Below, one piece after another: positions 52,266 through 63,996 of a stretch of 64,000 bases of DNA. The notes below the pieces were generated by a model. That model had not been told where the DNA came from. It saw only the letters and a list, made by a program, of their open reading frames with translations, and ran no database searches. Source of the stretch: Achromobacter marplatensis (GTDB taxonomy: Bacteria; Pseudomonadota; Gammaproteobacteria; Burkholderiales; Burkholderiaceae_B); contig NZ_NJIG01000001.1 in the NCBI RefSeq assembly GCF_002209535.1, positions 248,001 to 312,000 on the forward strand, in the 5' to 3' direction. Within the stretch, counting starts at the first letter, position 1. Each line of letters opens with the position of its first letter. The translations under genes and the position numbers were made by a program.

Positions 52266-52340
52266 AAAAGCGAAAAATAATGCCGCACTGCAAGATTGTT
52301 TTTTGTTCGCTTCTTGAGTAAAACGCACAAAAAACGAAAG
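52266..52340. promoter_or_regulatory. Candidate GlpR operators between glpR and glpS
   Basis: Three AT-rich motifs containing TTCG(C/T)TT on one or other strand occur in the glpR-glpS gap: AAAAGCGAAAAAT (52266-52278), TTTTTTGTTCGCTTC (52299-52313) and CACAAAAAACGAAAG (52326-52340). The DeoR family often binds such TTCG-containing repeats. Divergent repression of glpR and the importer is the likely outcome. Confidence 0.45.
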
Positions 52341-52457
52341 CCATCTGAAAGAGTATGCTCATCCTGTTGCGTGCGTTCGCGCGCAGGCTGGCTCGCTGTA
52401 CCGAATACCGAAGTCCGTGTGAAAAATAGGGACGTATAAGTAGGTTGAGGAGACTAG

Positions 52458-53542
52458 ATGCAGCTGACCCTGGACAGGATTGGTTTGCGAGCCGGCTCGC
52501 AGACGCACCTGACTCCCATGAGCCTGGCCCCGGTTCCGGGCGCCATGACGGTGCTGCTGGGGGTGACCCTGGCCGGCAAGACCTCCCTGATGCGCATCAT
52601 GGCCGGGCTGGACCGGCCCACCGAAGGCCGCGTGCTGGTCGACGGCGCGGACGTGACCGGCGTGCCCGTGCGCCAGCGCAACGTGGCCATGGTCTATCAG
52701 CAGTTCATCAATTACCCGTCGATGTCGGTCTACGAGAACATCGCGTCGCCGCTGAAGCTGCGCGGCGAACGGGACATTCGCGAAAAGGTCCGCGCCATGG
52801 CGGCGCGCCTGCATATCGATCATCTGCTTGAGCGCTACCCCTCGGAACTGTCCGGTGGGCAGCAGCAGCGCGTGGCGCTGGCCCGCGCCCTGGTCAAGGA
52901 CGCGCCGCTGATCCTGCTGGACGAACCGCTGGTCAACCTGGACTACAAGCTGCGCGAGGAATTGCGCGACGAACTGTCGGAATTGTTCGCCGAAGGGCGG
53001 TCCACGGTGGTCTACGCCACGACCGAACCCGGGGAAGCCCTGTTGCTTGGCGGCCACACCGCGGTGCTGGATGCGGGTGAATTGCTGCAATACGGGCCCA
53101 CCGCCGAGGTGTTTCACCGGCCCAATTCCATCCGCGTGGCGCGCGCTTTCAGCGACCCGCCCATGAACCTGTTCGCCGCGCGCCGCACGGACACGGGCTT
53201 CGTCTTGCAAGGCCAGATGGCGGTCGAGCGCCGCCTGCCGCCCGAGGCGGGCGCCGACCTGACCGCGGGCCTGCGTGCCGGCGCCCTGGATGTCGAGCCG
53301 CGTCCCGGCCACATCGGCCTGCCGGGCGTGGTGAAGCTTGCCGAGATATCCGGTTCGGACACCTTCGTCCATGCCGAAACGGCCGCGGGCAACGTCGTCG
53401 CGCAGTTGCCGGGCGTGCACCGGTACACGCTGGACCAGCGCGTCGAGCTCTATTTCGATCCGGCTCAGACCTATGCCTTCGACGCCGACGGCGCGCTGCT
53501 TGCCGCGCCGCGCCAGCCTGCCGGCGCGGGGGAGGTTGCCTG

Positions 53543-53543
<1 letters not shown>
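52458..53543 (+). CDS. glpS: Glycerol ABC importer ATPase GlpS
   Basis: A 361-residue MalK/UgpC-type ATPase. Walker A is GVTLAGKTS (35-43), signature [15 protein letters not shown] (131-145) and Walker B LILLDEPLVNLD (151-162). The switch His is missing: VVYATTEPGEAL has Thr189 where H occurs in VTHD. The C-terminal 110 residues are an OB-like regulatory domain. GAGGAG precedes the ATG. It overlaps the next ATPase gene by 1 bp (TGATG). The order matches the rhizobial glpSTPQUV glycerol importer. Confidence 0.9.
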
Positions 53544-55510
<1,967 letters not shown>

Positions 55511-55518
<8 letters not shown>

Positions 55519-56323
55519 CAACTCCACCTGGTGGCGCTCCGCCTTCCTGATCCTGTACCTGGTGTTCGCCATCCTGCCGCTGTACTGGATGCTGAACATG
55601 TCGTTCAAGACGAACACCGAGATCGTCAGCACCCTGACGCTGTGGCCGCGCGACTTCACCTTCGAGCATTACCGCACCATCTTCACGGACCCGGCCTGGT
55701 ATTCGGGCTACATCAATTCGCTGATCTATGTGGTCATCAACACGGTGATCTCGCTGGCGGTGGCGCTGCCGGCGGCCTATGCATTTTCGCGCTACCGCTT
55801 CATCGGCGACAAGCACGTGTTCTTCTGGCTGCTGACCAATCGCATGACGCCGCCGGCTGTGTTCCTGCTGCCGTTCTTCCAGCTGTACAGCTCGTTCGGG
55901 CTGATGGACACGCATCTGGCCGTGGCGCTGGCGCACCTGGTCTTCAACGTGCCGCTGGCCGTGTGGATCCTGGAAGGCTTCATGTCCGGCGTGCCGCGCG
56001 AAATCGATGAAACCGCCTATGTCGATGGCTATTCGTTCCCGCGGTTCTTCCTGACGATCTTCCTGCCGCTGATCAAGTCGGGCGTGGGCGTGGCGGCGTT
56101 CTTCTGCTTCATGTTCAGCTGGGTGGAACTGCTGCTGGCGCGCACGCTCACGTCCGTCAACGCCAAGCCCATCGTGGCCACCATGACCCGCACCGTGTCG
56201 GCCTCCGGCATGGACTGGGGCGTGCTGGCGGCCGCGGGCGTGCTGACCATCGTGCCCGGCGGCATCGTCATCTGGTTCGTGCGCCACTACATCGCGAAGG
56301 GCTTCGCGATGGGCCGGGTCTAG
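55511..56323 (+). CDS. glpQ: Glycerol ABC importer permease GlpQ (ABC type)
   Basis: A 270-residue MalG-like permease that partners GlpP: ILYLVFAILPLYWMLNMSFK at the start and the docking loop PREIDETAYVDGYSFPRFFL. ATG 55511 with GAGGAG 7 bp upstream is preferred over the GTG at 55505. It shares 8 bp with glpP. The name follows the glpSTPQUV importer, not the glycerophosphodiesterase GlpQ. Confidence 0.92.
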
Positions 56324-56338
56324 GGGGAGGGGCGCGAC

Positions 56339-56647
56339 ATGTTCAGCTGGATGGTATGGACCACTCCCGTCGCCGTGTTCTTCACCTGCATCGTCCTGAT
56401 GCTGATCGGCATGACGGTCTGGGAATTGAAGGCGCCCACGGTTGAGCGCAAGGGTTTCCTGCCGCTGCGCACCACGCGTGGCGACAGGTTGTTCATCGGT
56501 TTGATGGCCGCTGCCTGGCTCAACCTGGCGTTCCTGGGGTTCGGGCAGAAGGCGGTGGAATGGTTTTCGCTGGATGAGCCGCCATCGGTGTGGATCAGCT
56601 TCGTGCTGTCCATGCTGCTGTTGGCCTTCATCATGAGAAAAGGCTGA
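56339..56647 (+). CDS. glpU: DUF2160 small membrane protein GlpU
   Basis: A 102-residue protein with three hydrophobic segments: MVWTTPVAVFFTCIVLMLIG, LFIGLMAAAWLNLAFLGFG and VWISFVLSMLLLAFIMR. It occupies the GlpU place between the permeases and the binding protein in glycerol ABC operons, where it is required in some hosts or of unknown role. It lies 15 bp after glpQ. Confidence 0.88.
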   Translation: MFSWMVWTTPVAVFFTCIVLMLIGMTVWELKAPTVERKGFLPLRTTRGDRLFIGLMAAAWLNLAFLGFGQKAVEWFSLDEPPSVWISFVLSMLLLAFIMRKG

Positions 56648-56752
56648 AGGGGCGTTTCGATCCCTGACTTGGTTCAAGGACTACGGGCCCGCATCTTCCC
56701 CGGCCAGAGGTCCGCAGCAAAAGATGGGGAAGGCCATTCGAGGAGACAGGTC

Positions 56753-58483
56753 ATGAAATTGCGCATGCATGCCATGGCAGCGGCTATCGCCCTGATCGGA
56801 ACGTCAGGGGCATGGGCCGGCGAGCCGGAAGCGAAGAAGTGGGTGGATTCGGAGTTCCAGCCGTCGACGTTGTCCAAGGACCAGCAGATGGCGGAAATGA
56901 AGTGGTTCATGGACGCCGCCGCCAAACTCCGTGCCAAGGGCGTTAACGAAATCAGCGTCGTATCCGAAACCATCACCACGCACGAGTACGAATCCAAGAC
57001 GCTGGCCAAGGCATTCAGTGAAATCACCGGCATCAAGGTCAACCACGACCTGATCCAGGAAGGCGACGTCGTCGAAAAGCTGCAGACGTCCATGCAGTCC
57101 GGCAAGTCCATCTACGACGGCTGGATCTCGGACTCCGACCTGATCGGCACGCACTATCGCTACGGCGCCATCCTGCCACTGTCCGACTACATGGCCGGCG
57201 CGGGCCGCGAATGGACCAACCCCGACCTGGACATCAAGGATTTCATCGGCACCAAGTTCACCACGGCGCCCGACGGCAAGCTGTACCAGTTGCCCGACCA
57301 GCAGTTCGCCAACGTCTACTGGTTCCGCGCCGACTGGTTCGCCCGGCAGGACCTGAAGGACAAGTTCAAGGCCAAGTACGGGTACGACCTGGGCGTGCCC
57401 ACCAACTGGTCCGCCTACGAAGACATTGCCGACTTCTTCTCCAACGACGTCAAGGAGATCGATGGCAAGAAGGTCTACGGCCACATGGACTACGGCAAGA
57501 AGGACCCGTCGCTGGGCTGGCGTTTCACCGACGCGTGGCTGTCCATGGCCGGCGCCGCCGATAAGGGTTTGCCCAACGGCATGCCAGTGGACGAATGGGG
57601 CATCCGCGTCGCCGACGACAAATGCACCCCGGTGGGCGCTTCGGTATCGCGGGGCGGCGCCACCAACAGCCCGGCCGCCGTCTATGCGCTGACCAAATAC
57701 ATCGACTGGATGAAGAAGTACGCCCCGCAGCAAGCCATGGGCATGACCTTCTCGGAATCCGGCCCCGTCCCGGCGCAAGGCCAGATCGCCCAGCAGATCT
57801 TCTGGTACACGGCGTTCACGGCCGACATGACCAAGAAGGGCCTGCCGGTCGTCAACGACGACGGCACCCCGAAATGGCGCATGGCCCCGTCGCCCTATGG
57901 CCCGTACTGGAAGGACGGCATGCAGAACGGCTACCAGGACGTGGGTTCATGGACGTTCTTCAAGTCCACCAACCCCGACAAGATGGCCGCCGCCTGGCTG
58001 TACGCGCAATTCGTCACGTCGAAGTCGGTGTCGTTGAAGAAATCCATCACCGGCCTGACCTTCATCCGCGACAGCGACATCCACAGCGACTTCTTCACGA
58101 AGAACGCCGCGAACTACGGCGGCCTGATCGAGTTCTACCGCAGCCCCGCCCGCGTGGCATGGACGCCCACGGGCAACAACGTGCCGGACTATCCGAAGCT
58201 GGCGCAACTGTGGTGGAAGAACGTCGCGACGGCCGTCACGGGCGAAAAGACCCCGCAGGCCGCCATGGACAACTTGGCCAATGAAATGGACCAGGTGATG
58301 GCGCGCCTGGAACGGGCAGGCATGGCGCAATGCGCGCCGAAGCTGAACGCCAAGAGCGATCCCAGCAAGTGGCTGTCGGATCAGCACGCGCCCTGGAAGA
58401 AACTGGCGAACGAGAAGCCCAAGGGCGAGACCATCCCGTATGAAAAGCTGCTGGCGGCCTGGAAGGAGGGCAAGGTCCGGTAG
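56753..58483 (+). CDS. glpV: Glycerol ABC importer binding protein GlpV
   Basis: A 576-residue family 1 solute-binding protein. The signal peptide KLRMHAMAAAIALIGTSGAW is cleaved near WA-GEPE. Mature sequence has VSETITTHEYESKTLAKAFS, EGDVVEKLQTSMQSGKSIYD and TNWSAYEDIADFFSNDVKEI, typical of the large GlpV-like glycerol binding proteins. AGGAGACAGG is just before ATG 56753. It closes the importer operon. Confidence 0.93.
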   Translation: MKLRMHAMAAAIALIGTSGAWAGEPEAKKWVDSEFQPSTLSKDQQMAEMKWFMDAAAKLRAKGVNEISVVSETITTHEYESKTLAKAFSEITGIKVNHDLIQEGDVVEKLQTSMQSGKSIYDGWISDSDLIGTHYRYGAILPLSDYMAGAGREWTNPDLDIKDFIGTKFTTAPDGKLYQLPDQQFANVYWFRADWFARQDLKDKFKAKYGYDLGVPTNWSAYEDIADFFSNDVKEIDGKKVYGHMDYGKKDPSLGWRFTDAWLSMAGAADKGLPNGMPVDEWGIRVADDKCTPVGASVSRGGATNSPAAVYALTKYIDWMKKYAPQQAMGMTFSESGPVPAQGQIAQQIFWYTAFTADMTKKGLPVVNDDGTPKWRMAPSPYGPYWKDGMQNGYQDVGSWTFFKSTNPDKMAAAWLYAQFVTSKSVSLKKSITGLTFIRDSDIHSDFFTKNAANYGGLIEFYRSPARVAWTPTGNNVPDYPKLAQLWWKNVATAVTGEKTPQAAMDNLANEMDQVMARLERAGMAQCAPKLNAKSDPSKWLSDQHAPWKKLANEKPKGETIPYEKLLAAWKEGKVR

Positions 58484-58495
58484 GGCAGCACGGGT

Positions 58496-58678
58496 CGGTA
58501 GGATGGGTGTAGCGCGAGAGTTCTTAAGCAAGAACCCGACTGTCCCGCGCGCGAAACCCATCAAGCAGCGGTGACTGTTTGGCAGCGTCAGCCAGAACAC
58601 CACCGCCGCCTGATGGATTTCGCGCGTTGATGACCGGCTCGTATGGCGCGATGCGCTCGCGCTCTACCCATCCTACGT
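58496..58678. repeat. Large imperfect palindrome (about 180 bp) after glpV
   Basis: The outer arms GTAGGATGGGTGTAGCGCGAG (58498-58518 in part) and the reverse complement at 58656-58676 differ at two positions. Inside, GCGCGAAACCCATCA near 58549-58563 pairs imperfectly with GCGCGAAATCCATCA read from the other strand near 58611-58625, and a small TGGC/GCCA stem lies at the centre. The whole could fold into one long hairpin. It looks like a dispersed REP/MITE-type element of the kind carrying GATGGGT blocks in many Proteobacteria; no second copy was seen here. Confidence 0.7.
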
Positions 58679-58754
58679 TCCTCTACGACGCGCCGATGGG
58701 ATAATCACCGCCTGCACGATTCCTCTTGGTTTCTTTTCAGGTCTTCCATTCCGC

Positions 58755-59723
58755 ATGTCCGCGCATCTTCTTGGCCGTTTTTGCCTGTCCGCGTTCCTCG
58801 GCCTCGCTGCCGCTCACACCCAAGCCGCCGGTTTCCAGCGCCTGACCCTCCCCATGGACCAGAACGGCCCCGGGCTGTCCGGCGCCATCTGGTATCCGTG
58901 CGCGGCACCTGCCGCCGAGATCAAAGTCGGCCGGACCCCGATCTCCGGCGTCCTGAACTGCCCGGTGCCCGAAGGCCGGCATCCGCTTGTCGTCATGTCG
59001 CATGGATCCAGCGGCTCGTTCCTGGGTCATCACGACACTGCTGCCGCGTTGGCCAATGCGGGTTTCGTGGTCGCGGCGGTCAACCATGTAGGCGACAACT
59101 GGGAGGACCGGTCGCGGCAGGGGTATCTGTCGATTTTCTCGACGCGCCCTCGTGAAATGCGGCGGCTGATCGATTACATGACGACCGCCTGGCCGCAGAA
59201 GGCGAAGGTGGATGCTGGCAAGATCGGCATTTACGGCTTTTCACGCGGCGGCTACACCGCGCTGGTGCTGGCGGGGGGCGTGCCGGATTTCCGGGCCGGC
59301 CTCGCCGTTTGCCAGACTACCCCGTCGCTGCCGATGTGCCGTGACATTGCCGCCGGAAAGATTCCACAGCAGTCTTATGTGCATGACGATCGCATCAAGG
59401 CGGCCGTCATCGCGGACCCGTTGAACGCGTTTCCCGGCGATGCCTTGAATGCGGTGAAGATTCCGGTGCAATTGTGGGCATCGGAACGGGGCGGTGATGG
59501 CGTCAGCCCTGCCAGCGTGGAGGCGGTGCGCCAGGGGCTGCCCGCCGCGCCGGACTTTCAGATGGCGACGGGGGCAGGGCACTTCGATTTCCTGGCGCGT
59601 TGCCCGGCGGAGCAGGCCGAGACCCTGTCCGTATATTGCAGGGAGGCGGCGGGCTTCGACCGCCAGCAGTTCCACCAGGACCTGAATGCGAAGGTCGTGG
59701 AGTTCTTCAAGAACCACCTTTAG
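58755..59723 (+). CDS. Exported alpha/beta hydrolase (PAF-acetylhydrolase/dienelactone-hydrolase-like)
   Basis: A 322-residue protein. The signal AHLLGRFCLSAFLGLAAAHT is followed by AAGFQRL. The oxyanion region is LVVMSHGSSGSFLGHHDTAA, the nucleophile Ser163 lies in IYGFSRGGYTALVL, and the C-terminal His is in ATGAGHFDFLARCP. This fits carboxylesterases related to PAF acetylhydrolase. Substrate unknown. It starts about 75 bp after the big palindrome. Confidence 0.85.
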   Translation: MSAHLLGRFCLSAFLGLAAAHTQAAGFQRLTLPMDQNGPGLSGAIWYPCAAPAAEIKVGRTPISGVLNCPVPEGRHPLVVMSHGSSGSFLGHHDTAAALANAGFVVAAVNHVGDNWEDRSRQGYLSIFSTRPREMRRLIDYMTTAWPQKAKVDAGKIGIYGFSRGGYTALVLAGGVPDFRAGLAVCQTTPSLPMCRDIAAGKIPQQSYVHDDRIKAAVIADPLNAFPGDALNAVKIPVQLWASERGGDGVSPASVEAVRQGLPAAPDFQMATGAGHFDFLARCPAEQAETLSVYCREAAGFDRQQFHQDLNAKVVEFFKNHL

Positions 59724-59770
59724 GTCGGTCCCGGCCCCTTCAGACCAGGCCCGGACCAGCCTGGCTCCGC

Positions 59771-60667
59771 CTACGCCATGACCAGCGCGCGATGCACGCA
59801 CACGCCGGCCATCACGCCTGAGGCGCTGGCAAGCGTCGTGTTGCTCATCGGAATGGCTGCATCGCCCGCGGCATAGACGCCAGGCACCGTGGTCTGCCTG
59901 AACTCGTCGGTGCGAATCACGGGGCCGAGCGGACCGTCGTCGAACGCGCAACCCAGCTGCATCGCGAGCGGACTGGCCATATGGGTCTTGCTGGCGACGA
60001 ACAGCGCGTGCACCGCCATGCGCCGCCCATCGGCGAGCTTGACGGCATCCAGCGCCGGCGCCGTGCCCATGAGTTCCACGATGGGCGTGCGTTCGATACG
60101 CACGCCGCGCTTGTCCAGCAGCGCTGCCTGTTCCGCATCCGGTTCGAATTCGCCCTGCGTGAAATAGGTGGTGGGCCCCCAGTCCGGCAGCAGCACGGCT
60201 TGGTGCGCGGATAGCGGATGCGCGGCCAGCACGCCCAGCGGGCGGCCGGCCACTTCATAGCCATGGCAATAGGGGCAATGCAGCACGGTCTGCCCCCAGC
60301 GTTCCTGCAGGCCGGCCAGTGCAGGCAATTGGTCACGCAGCCCCGTTGCCAGGATCAGGTGCTTGCCCTGGACTTCCTCTCCCGCCGCCATCGTCACGCG
60401 CAGCAGTCCGGCGTGCGCGCTCGCACTGACCGCCTCGCCATCCAGGAACTTGACGCAAGGGTACTGGGCCAACTGCTCGCGCGCCTGCCGCAAGATTTCC
60501 CGGGGCGGCTTGCCATCCTGGCCCAGGAAGCCGTGCGCATGCGCGGCAAAGCGGTTGCGCGGCTGGCCGCCGTCGATCAGCAGGACGCGCCGGCGGGCGC
60601 GGGCCAGTTGCAGGGCGGCGGACAGGCCGGCAAAGCTGCCGCCCACGATGATGGCGTCGTAAGTCAT
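59771..60667 (-). CDS. Thioredoxin-reductase-like FAD protein
   Basis: A 298-residue pyridine-nucleotide-disulphide oxidoreductase. FAD motif IIVGGSFAGLSAALQLARAR, redox pair Cys131/Cys134 in LHCPYCHGYEVAGRP, NADP-domain motif GVLAAHPLSAHQ (atypical) and second FAD motif VPGVYAAGDAAIP. Such single-gene TrxR-like proteins use NADPH to reduce disulphides or other small substrates. It is preceded by an inverted repeat at 60707-60746. Confidence 0.9.
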   Translation of the reverse strand: MTYDAIIVGGSFAGLSAALQLARARRRVLLIDGGQPRNRFAAHAHGFLGQDGKPPREILRQAREQLAQYPCVKFLDGEAVSASAHAGLLRVTMAAGEEVQGKHLILATGLRDQLPALAGLQERWGQTVLHCPYCHGYEVAGRPLGVLAAHPLSAHQAVLLPDWGPTTYFTQGEFEPDAEQAALLDKRGVRIERTPIVELMGTAPALDAVKLADGRRMAVHALFVASKTHMASPLAMQLGCAFDDGPLGPVIRTDEFRQTTVPGVYAAGDAAIPMSNTTLASASGVMAGVCVHRALVMA

Positions 60668-60706
60668 CGGCTGGATTCCTATTCAGAGACTATCAAGATA
60701 CTTCGT

Positions 60707-60746
60707 AAGTTGCATGATAGGGTGGAATCCAGGTTTCATGCAACTT
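60707..60746. promoter_or_regulatory. Perfect 11-bp inverted repeat upstream of the TrxR-like gene
   Basis: AAGTTGCATGA (60707-60717) and TCATGCAACTT (60736-60746) are exact inverted copies 18 bp apart, between two leftward genes, and start 40 bp before the TrxR-like ATG. A dimeric regulator site is likely; no regulator gene of matching type is adjacent. Confidence 0.5.
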
Positions 60747-60785
60747 TCGATGTGTCGTATTTTGCCGGGGAAGGCGGCGCGCCGC

Positions 60786-61640
60786 CTACACCGGGAAATC
60801 CGTCGACTGCGCCAGCGCCTTCCAGGCTTCGGTTTCCTCGGCCACGTACGCGTTCTTTTCCGCGATCACGCGCAGGGCGTCCGTGCCCAAGGGCAGGCGC
60901 AGCGGGGGCGTTGCGGCATCGGCCAGGGTGATCATGGCCGCAGCCAGCTTTGCCGGATCGCCCGGTTGCTGGTGATTCAGGCCGGCCGCAATCCGTCGCA
61001 CATTGCCCGACGTGGCGTCGTAGTCGTCGATGATGGCGCCTGCCACGGTCAGCGACGTCGCGTCCAGGAAATCGGTGCGGAAGTAGCCGGGTTCGACGAC
61101 GGTCGCGTGGATGCCCAGCGGCTTGAGTTCCGCATGCAGCGCTTCGGTCAGCCCTTCGACCGCGAACTTGGTCGAGCAGTACGCGCCGAACCCCGCGCCG
61201 GACCGGTAGCCGCCCAGCGAAGACAGGTTGATCACGTGGCCGGCACGTTGCGCCCGCAGCGTGGGCAGCACGGCGCGCGTGACGTTCAGCAGGCCGAACA
61301 CGTTGGTGTCGTACATGCGGCGCACGTCGGCATCGCTGGACTCTTCAACGGCGCCCAGCAAGCCGAAGCCCGCATTGTTCACCAGTACGTCGATACGGCC
61401 GAATCGCGCCAGGCCGGCGGCGACGGCCGCCTTGGCCTGGGCTTCGTCGGTGACGTCCAGCGCAACGGGAAGCAGGGCGGGCGACTCGCCCAGGCGTTTT
61501 GCGATGGCGTCGACATTGCGGCCGGCGGCGATGACGGCGTTGCCGTCGGCAAGTGCCGCCTCGGCGATCAGCGCACCGATGCCGCGCGAGGCGCCGGTGA
61601 TGAGCCAGACGCGTTTGAAGGAGGTGACGGGGGTTTGCAT
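60786..61640 (-). CDS. Short-chain dehydrogenase/reductase
   Basis: A 284-residue classical SDR. The cofactor motif TGASRGIGALIAEAALADGN, NNAGFGLLG, and the catalytic Ser-Tyr-Lys (NLSSLGGYRSGAGFGAYCSTK, with YxxxK) are intact. The Arg after the glycine motif and AAGR near residue 42 favour NADP(H). Substrate unknown. It is divergent from a LysR gene that may control it. Confidence 0.91.
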   Translation of the reverse strand: MQTPVTSFKRVWLITGASRGIGALIAEAALADGNAVIAAGRNVDAIAKRLGESPALLPVALDVTDEAQAKAAVAAGLARFGRIDVLVNNAGFGLLGAVEESSDADVRRMYDTNVFGLLNVTRAVLPTLRAQRAGHVINLSSLGGYRSGAGFGAYCSTKFAVEGLTEALHAELKPLGIHATVVEPGYFRTDFLDATSLTVAGAIIDDYDATSGNVRRIAAGLNHQQPGDPAKLAAAMITLADAATPPLRLPLGTDALRVIAEKNAYVAEETEAWKALAQSTDFPV

Positions 61641-61752
61641 GGAGAGGCTCCGAAAGGGGGGAATGAGCCTAGATCGTAGGGGGATCGATAATCCCGGAAT
61701 AGATAGGAAATAGCGGAAATATAATCAACAAAAATTTGCGAATGAGCGTCCC

Positions 61753-62700
61753 ATGAACGAAATCCGTGCGGTCACCATCTTTGCGCGCGCCGCCGTGCTG
61801 GGCAGCCTGCGCCGCGCGGCGGTGGACCAGGGCATTTCGCCTCAGGCCGCCAGCCACGCGGTGATGCAGCTGGAAAAGGAACTGGGCGTGCGCTTGTTCC
61901 ACCGCACCACACGCAAGCTCAGCCTGACCGAAGAAGGCCAGCAACTGCTCGAAAGCGTGGCGCCAGCCCTGGCAATGTTCGCGACCGCGCTGGATGATGC
62001 GCGCCGGTCGCGTCAGGACATCGCCGGCCCCTTGCGCGTCAGCGCGCCCAGGACGATGGCGCGCCACGTGATCTGGCCCGCCCTGATGGCGTTCGCCGCG
62101 GAACATCCCAGCGTGCAGCTGGACGTGCAGTTCGATGACCAGTTCACCGATCTGGTCGCAGACCGCGCCGATGTCGGGTTCCGGGGCGGTTCGCCGCCGG
62201 CCGAAGGGGCCATCGCGCGCCGGCTCGTGCCGATCCAGCTGATCGTGTGCGCCTCGCCCGCCTATCTGGCCCGCCACGGCACGCCCCGGACCATCGAGGC
62301 GCTGGACGCACACCGCTGCACGGGCTACCGGCGCGTCAACACCGGCAAGCTTGCACCCTGGGAGTTCATGGTCGGCGACGAAATCCAGTATCGCGACGTA
62401 CCGGCCGTGTTGTGCACGAACGATGCCGAAGCGGAAACCGATGCCGTGGTGGCGGGACTGGGCATCGGGCAACTCGGCAGTTTTTCAGCCGCCGGACCCA
62501 TCCGCGCCGGCTTGCTGGTGCCGCTGTTGACGCAGCATCTGACGCAGCGGGAATCGTTCTATATCTACTATCGGCGGCGAACGGAACAGCCCCTGCGCGT
62601 CAAGGCGTTCATCGATTTCATGGTGGAGCGCCTGGCGGACAACCAGGACTTCTTTCTGACGCGTGCCGAGCTGACGCGTCCGCGCAAACCCGGCGCATAG
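61753..62700 (+). CDS. LysR-family transcriptional regulator
   Basis: A 315-residue CrgA-like LysR protein: MNEIRAVTIFARAAVLGSLR at the start, then GISPQAASHAVMQLEKELGV (recognition helix) and FHRTTRKLSLTEEGQQLLES. The effector domain follows from about residue 90 (GPLRVSAPRTMARHVIWPAL). It is divergent from the SDR gene with 112 bp between, the typical arrangement of a LysR protein and its target. Confidence 0.92.
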   Translation: MNEIRAVTIFARAAVLGSLRRAAVDQGISPQAASHAVMQLEKELGVRLFHRTTRKLSLTEEGQQLLESVAPALAMFATALDDARRSRQDIAGPLRVSAPRTMARHVIWPALMAFAAEHPSVQLDVQFDDQFTDLVADRADVGFRGGSPPAEGAIARRLVPIQLIVCASPAYLARHGTPRTIEALDAHRCTGYRRVNTGKLAPWEFMVGDEIQYRDVPAVLCTNDAEAETDAVVAGLGIGQLGSFSAAGPIRAGLLVPLLTQHLTQRESFYIYYRRRTEQPLRVKAFIDFMVERLADNQDFFLTRAELTRPRKPGA

Positions 62701-62829
62701 AGCCCGCGCGTTTGACGGTGTATTCTCGATTGCGTGGCGCGCTTGCCAACCCGGTGCGCGCGAAGCAGAACAAAGCGGGCAGCGCCCATCCGGCGCCCGT
62801 CCGCACGCGAATATCCAGGAGACAGGACC

Positions 62830-63957
62830 ATGTTGTTGACGGAAGAACAGCAGAGCATTCAGGAAATGGCGCGCCGCTTTGCGGCCGAACGCCTGGCGCC
62901 CAACGCCGAACGCTGGGACCGCGACCACGAATACCCCGCTGACGCCATTCGGGAGATGGCGCAACTGGGGTTTTTCGGCATGCTGGTGCCGGAAGAATGG
63001 GACGGCAACGCCAGCGGCTATATCTCGTATGCGGTGGCGCTGGAGGAAATTGCCGCAGGCAACGGCGCGTGTTCCACGATCATGAGCGTGCACAACTCGG
63101 TTGCCTGCATGCCGATCCTGAAGTTCGGCACCGATGCGCAGAAAGACCAGTTCCTGCGGCCTCTGGCCACGGGCGAACACATCGGGGGCTTTGCGCTGAC
63201 CGAGCCGCAAGCGGGGTCCGATGCCAGCAGCCTGCGCACCCGGGCCCGCCGCGACGGCGACGACTACATCCTGAACGGCGCCAAGCAATTCATCACCTCG
63301 GGCAAAAGCGGCCAGACGGTGATCGTCTTCGCCGTGACTGATCCGGACGCCGGCAAGCGCGGCATTTCCGCCTTCATCGTGCCGACCGACACCCCGGGGT
63401 ATCAAGTGCTGCGCGTCGAAGACAAGCTGGGCCAGCACGCCTCGGACACGTGCCAGATTGCGTTTGAAGACATGCGCATTCCGGCGGCTTACCGTTTGGG
63501 CGCAGAAGGCGAAGGCTACAAGATCGCGCTGGCCAACCTGGAAGGCGGACGCATCGGCATCGCCTCGCAATCCGTCGGCATGGCGCGCGCGGCGTTCGAA
63601 TGCGCGCGCGACTACGCCCGCGACCGGCAGGCGTTCGGCAAGCCCATCATGGAGCACCAGGCGGTGTCGTTCCGGCTGGCCGACATGGCCACGCAGATCC
63701 ATGCGGCGCGCCAAATGGTGCTGCACGCCGCGGCGTTGCGTGAAGCGGGCAGGCCGGCGCTGATGGAAGCCTCGATGGCCAAGCTCTTCGCCTCTGAAAT
63801 GGCCGAAAAGGTGTGCTCGGCCGCGATCCAGACGCTGGGCGGCTACGGCTACCTGAAGGATTTCCCGGTGGAGCGCATCTACCGCGATGTGCGCGTGTGC
63901 CAGATCTACGAAGGCACCAGCGACATCCAGCGGCTGGTGATCGCACGCGGCCTGTAG
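62830..63957 (+). CDS. Acyl-CoA dehydrogenase
   Basis: A 375-residue FAD enzyme: [20 protein letters not shown] (flavin/substrate signature 1), [20 protein letters not shown], and the C-terminal signature [20 protein letters not shown] followed by [15 protein letters not shown], with the catalytic Glu in YEGTS. It introduces a 2,3 double bond in acyl-CoA and passes electrons to ETF. No companion beta-oxidation gene is in the window, which ends just after it. AGGAGA precedes the chosen ATG; the frame upstream is not part of the family. Confidence 0.94.
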   Translation: MLLTEEQQSIQEMARRFAAERLAPNAERWDRDHEYPADAIREMAQLGFFGMLVPEEWDGNASGYISYAVALEEIAAGNGACSTIMSVHNSVACMPILKFGTDAQKDQFLRPLATGEHIGGFALTEPQAGSDASSLRTRARRDGDDYILNGAKQFITSGKSGQTVIVFAVTDPDAGKRGISAFIVPTDTPGYQVLRVEDKLGQHASDTCQIAFEDMRIPAAYRLGAEGEGYKIALANLEGGRIGIASQSVGMARAAFECARDYARDRQAFGKPIMEHQAVSFRLADMATQIHAARQMVLHAAALREAGRPALMEASMAKLFASEMAEKVCSAAIQTLGGYGYLKDFPVERIYRDVRVCQIYEGTSDIQRLVIARGL

Positions 63958-63961
63958 CCCG

Positions 63962-63996
63962 CGCGACGGCGTTGTCTCCCAGACTGCGCCGTCGCG
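63962..63996. terminator. Hairpin after the acyl-CoA dehydrogenase gene
   Basis: CGCGACGGCG (63962-63971) and CGCCGTCGCG (63987-63996) pair perfectly with a 15-nt loop, beginning 4 bp after the stop codon. A terminator is likely, but the sequence beyond is outside the window. Confidence 0.5.
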
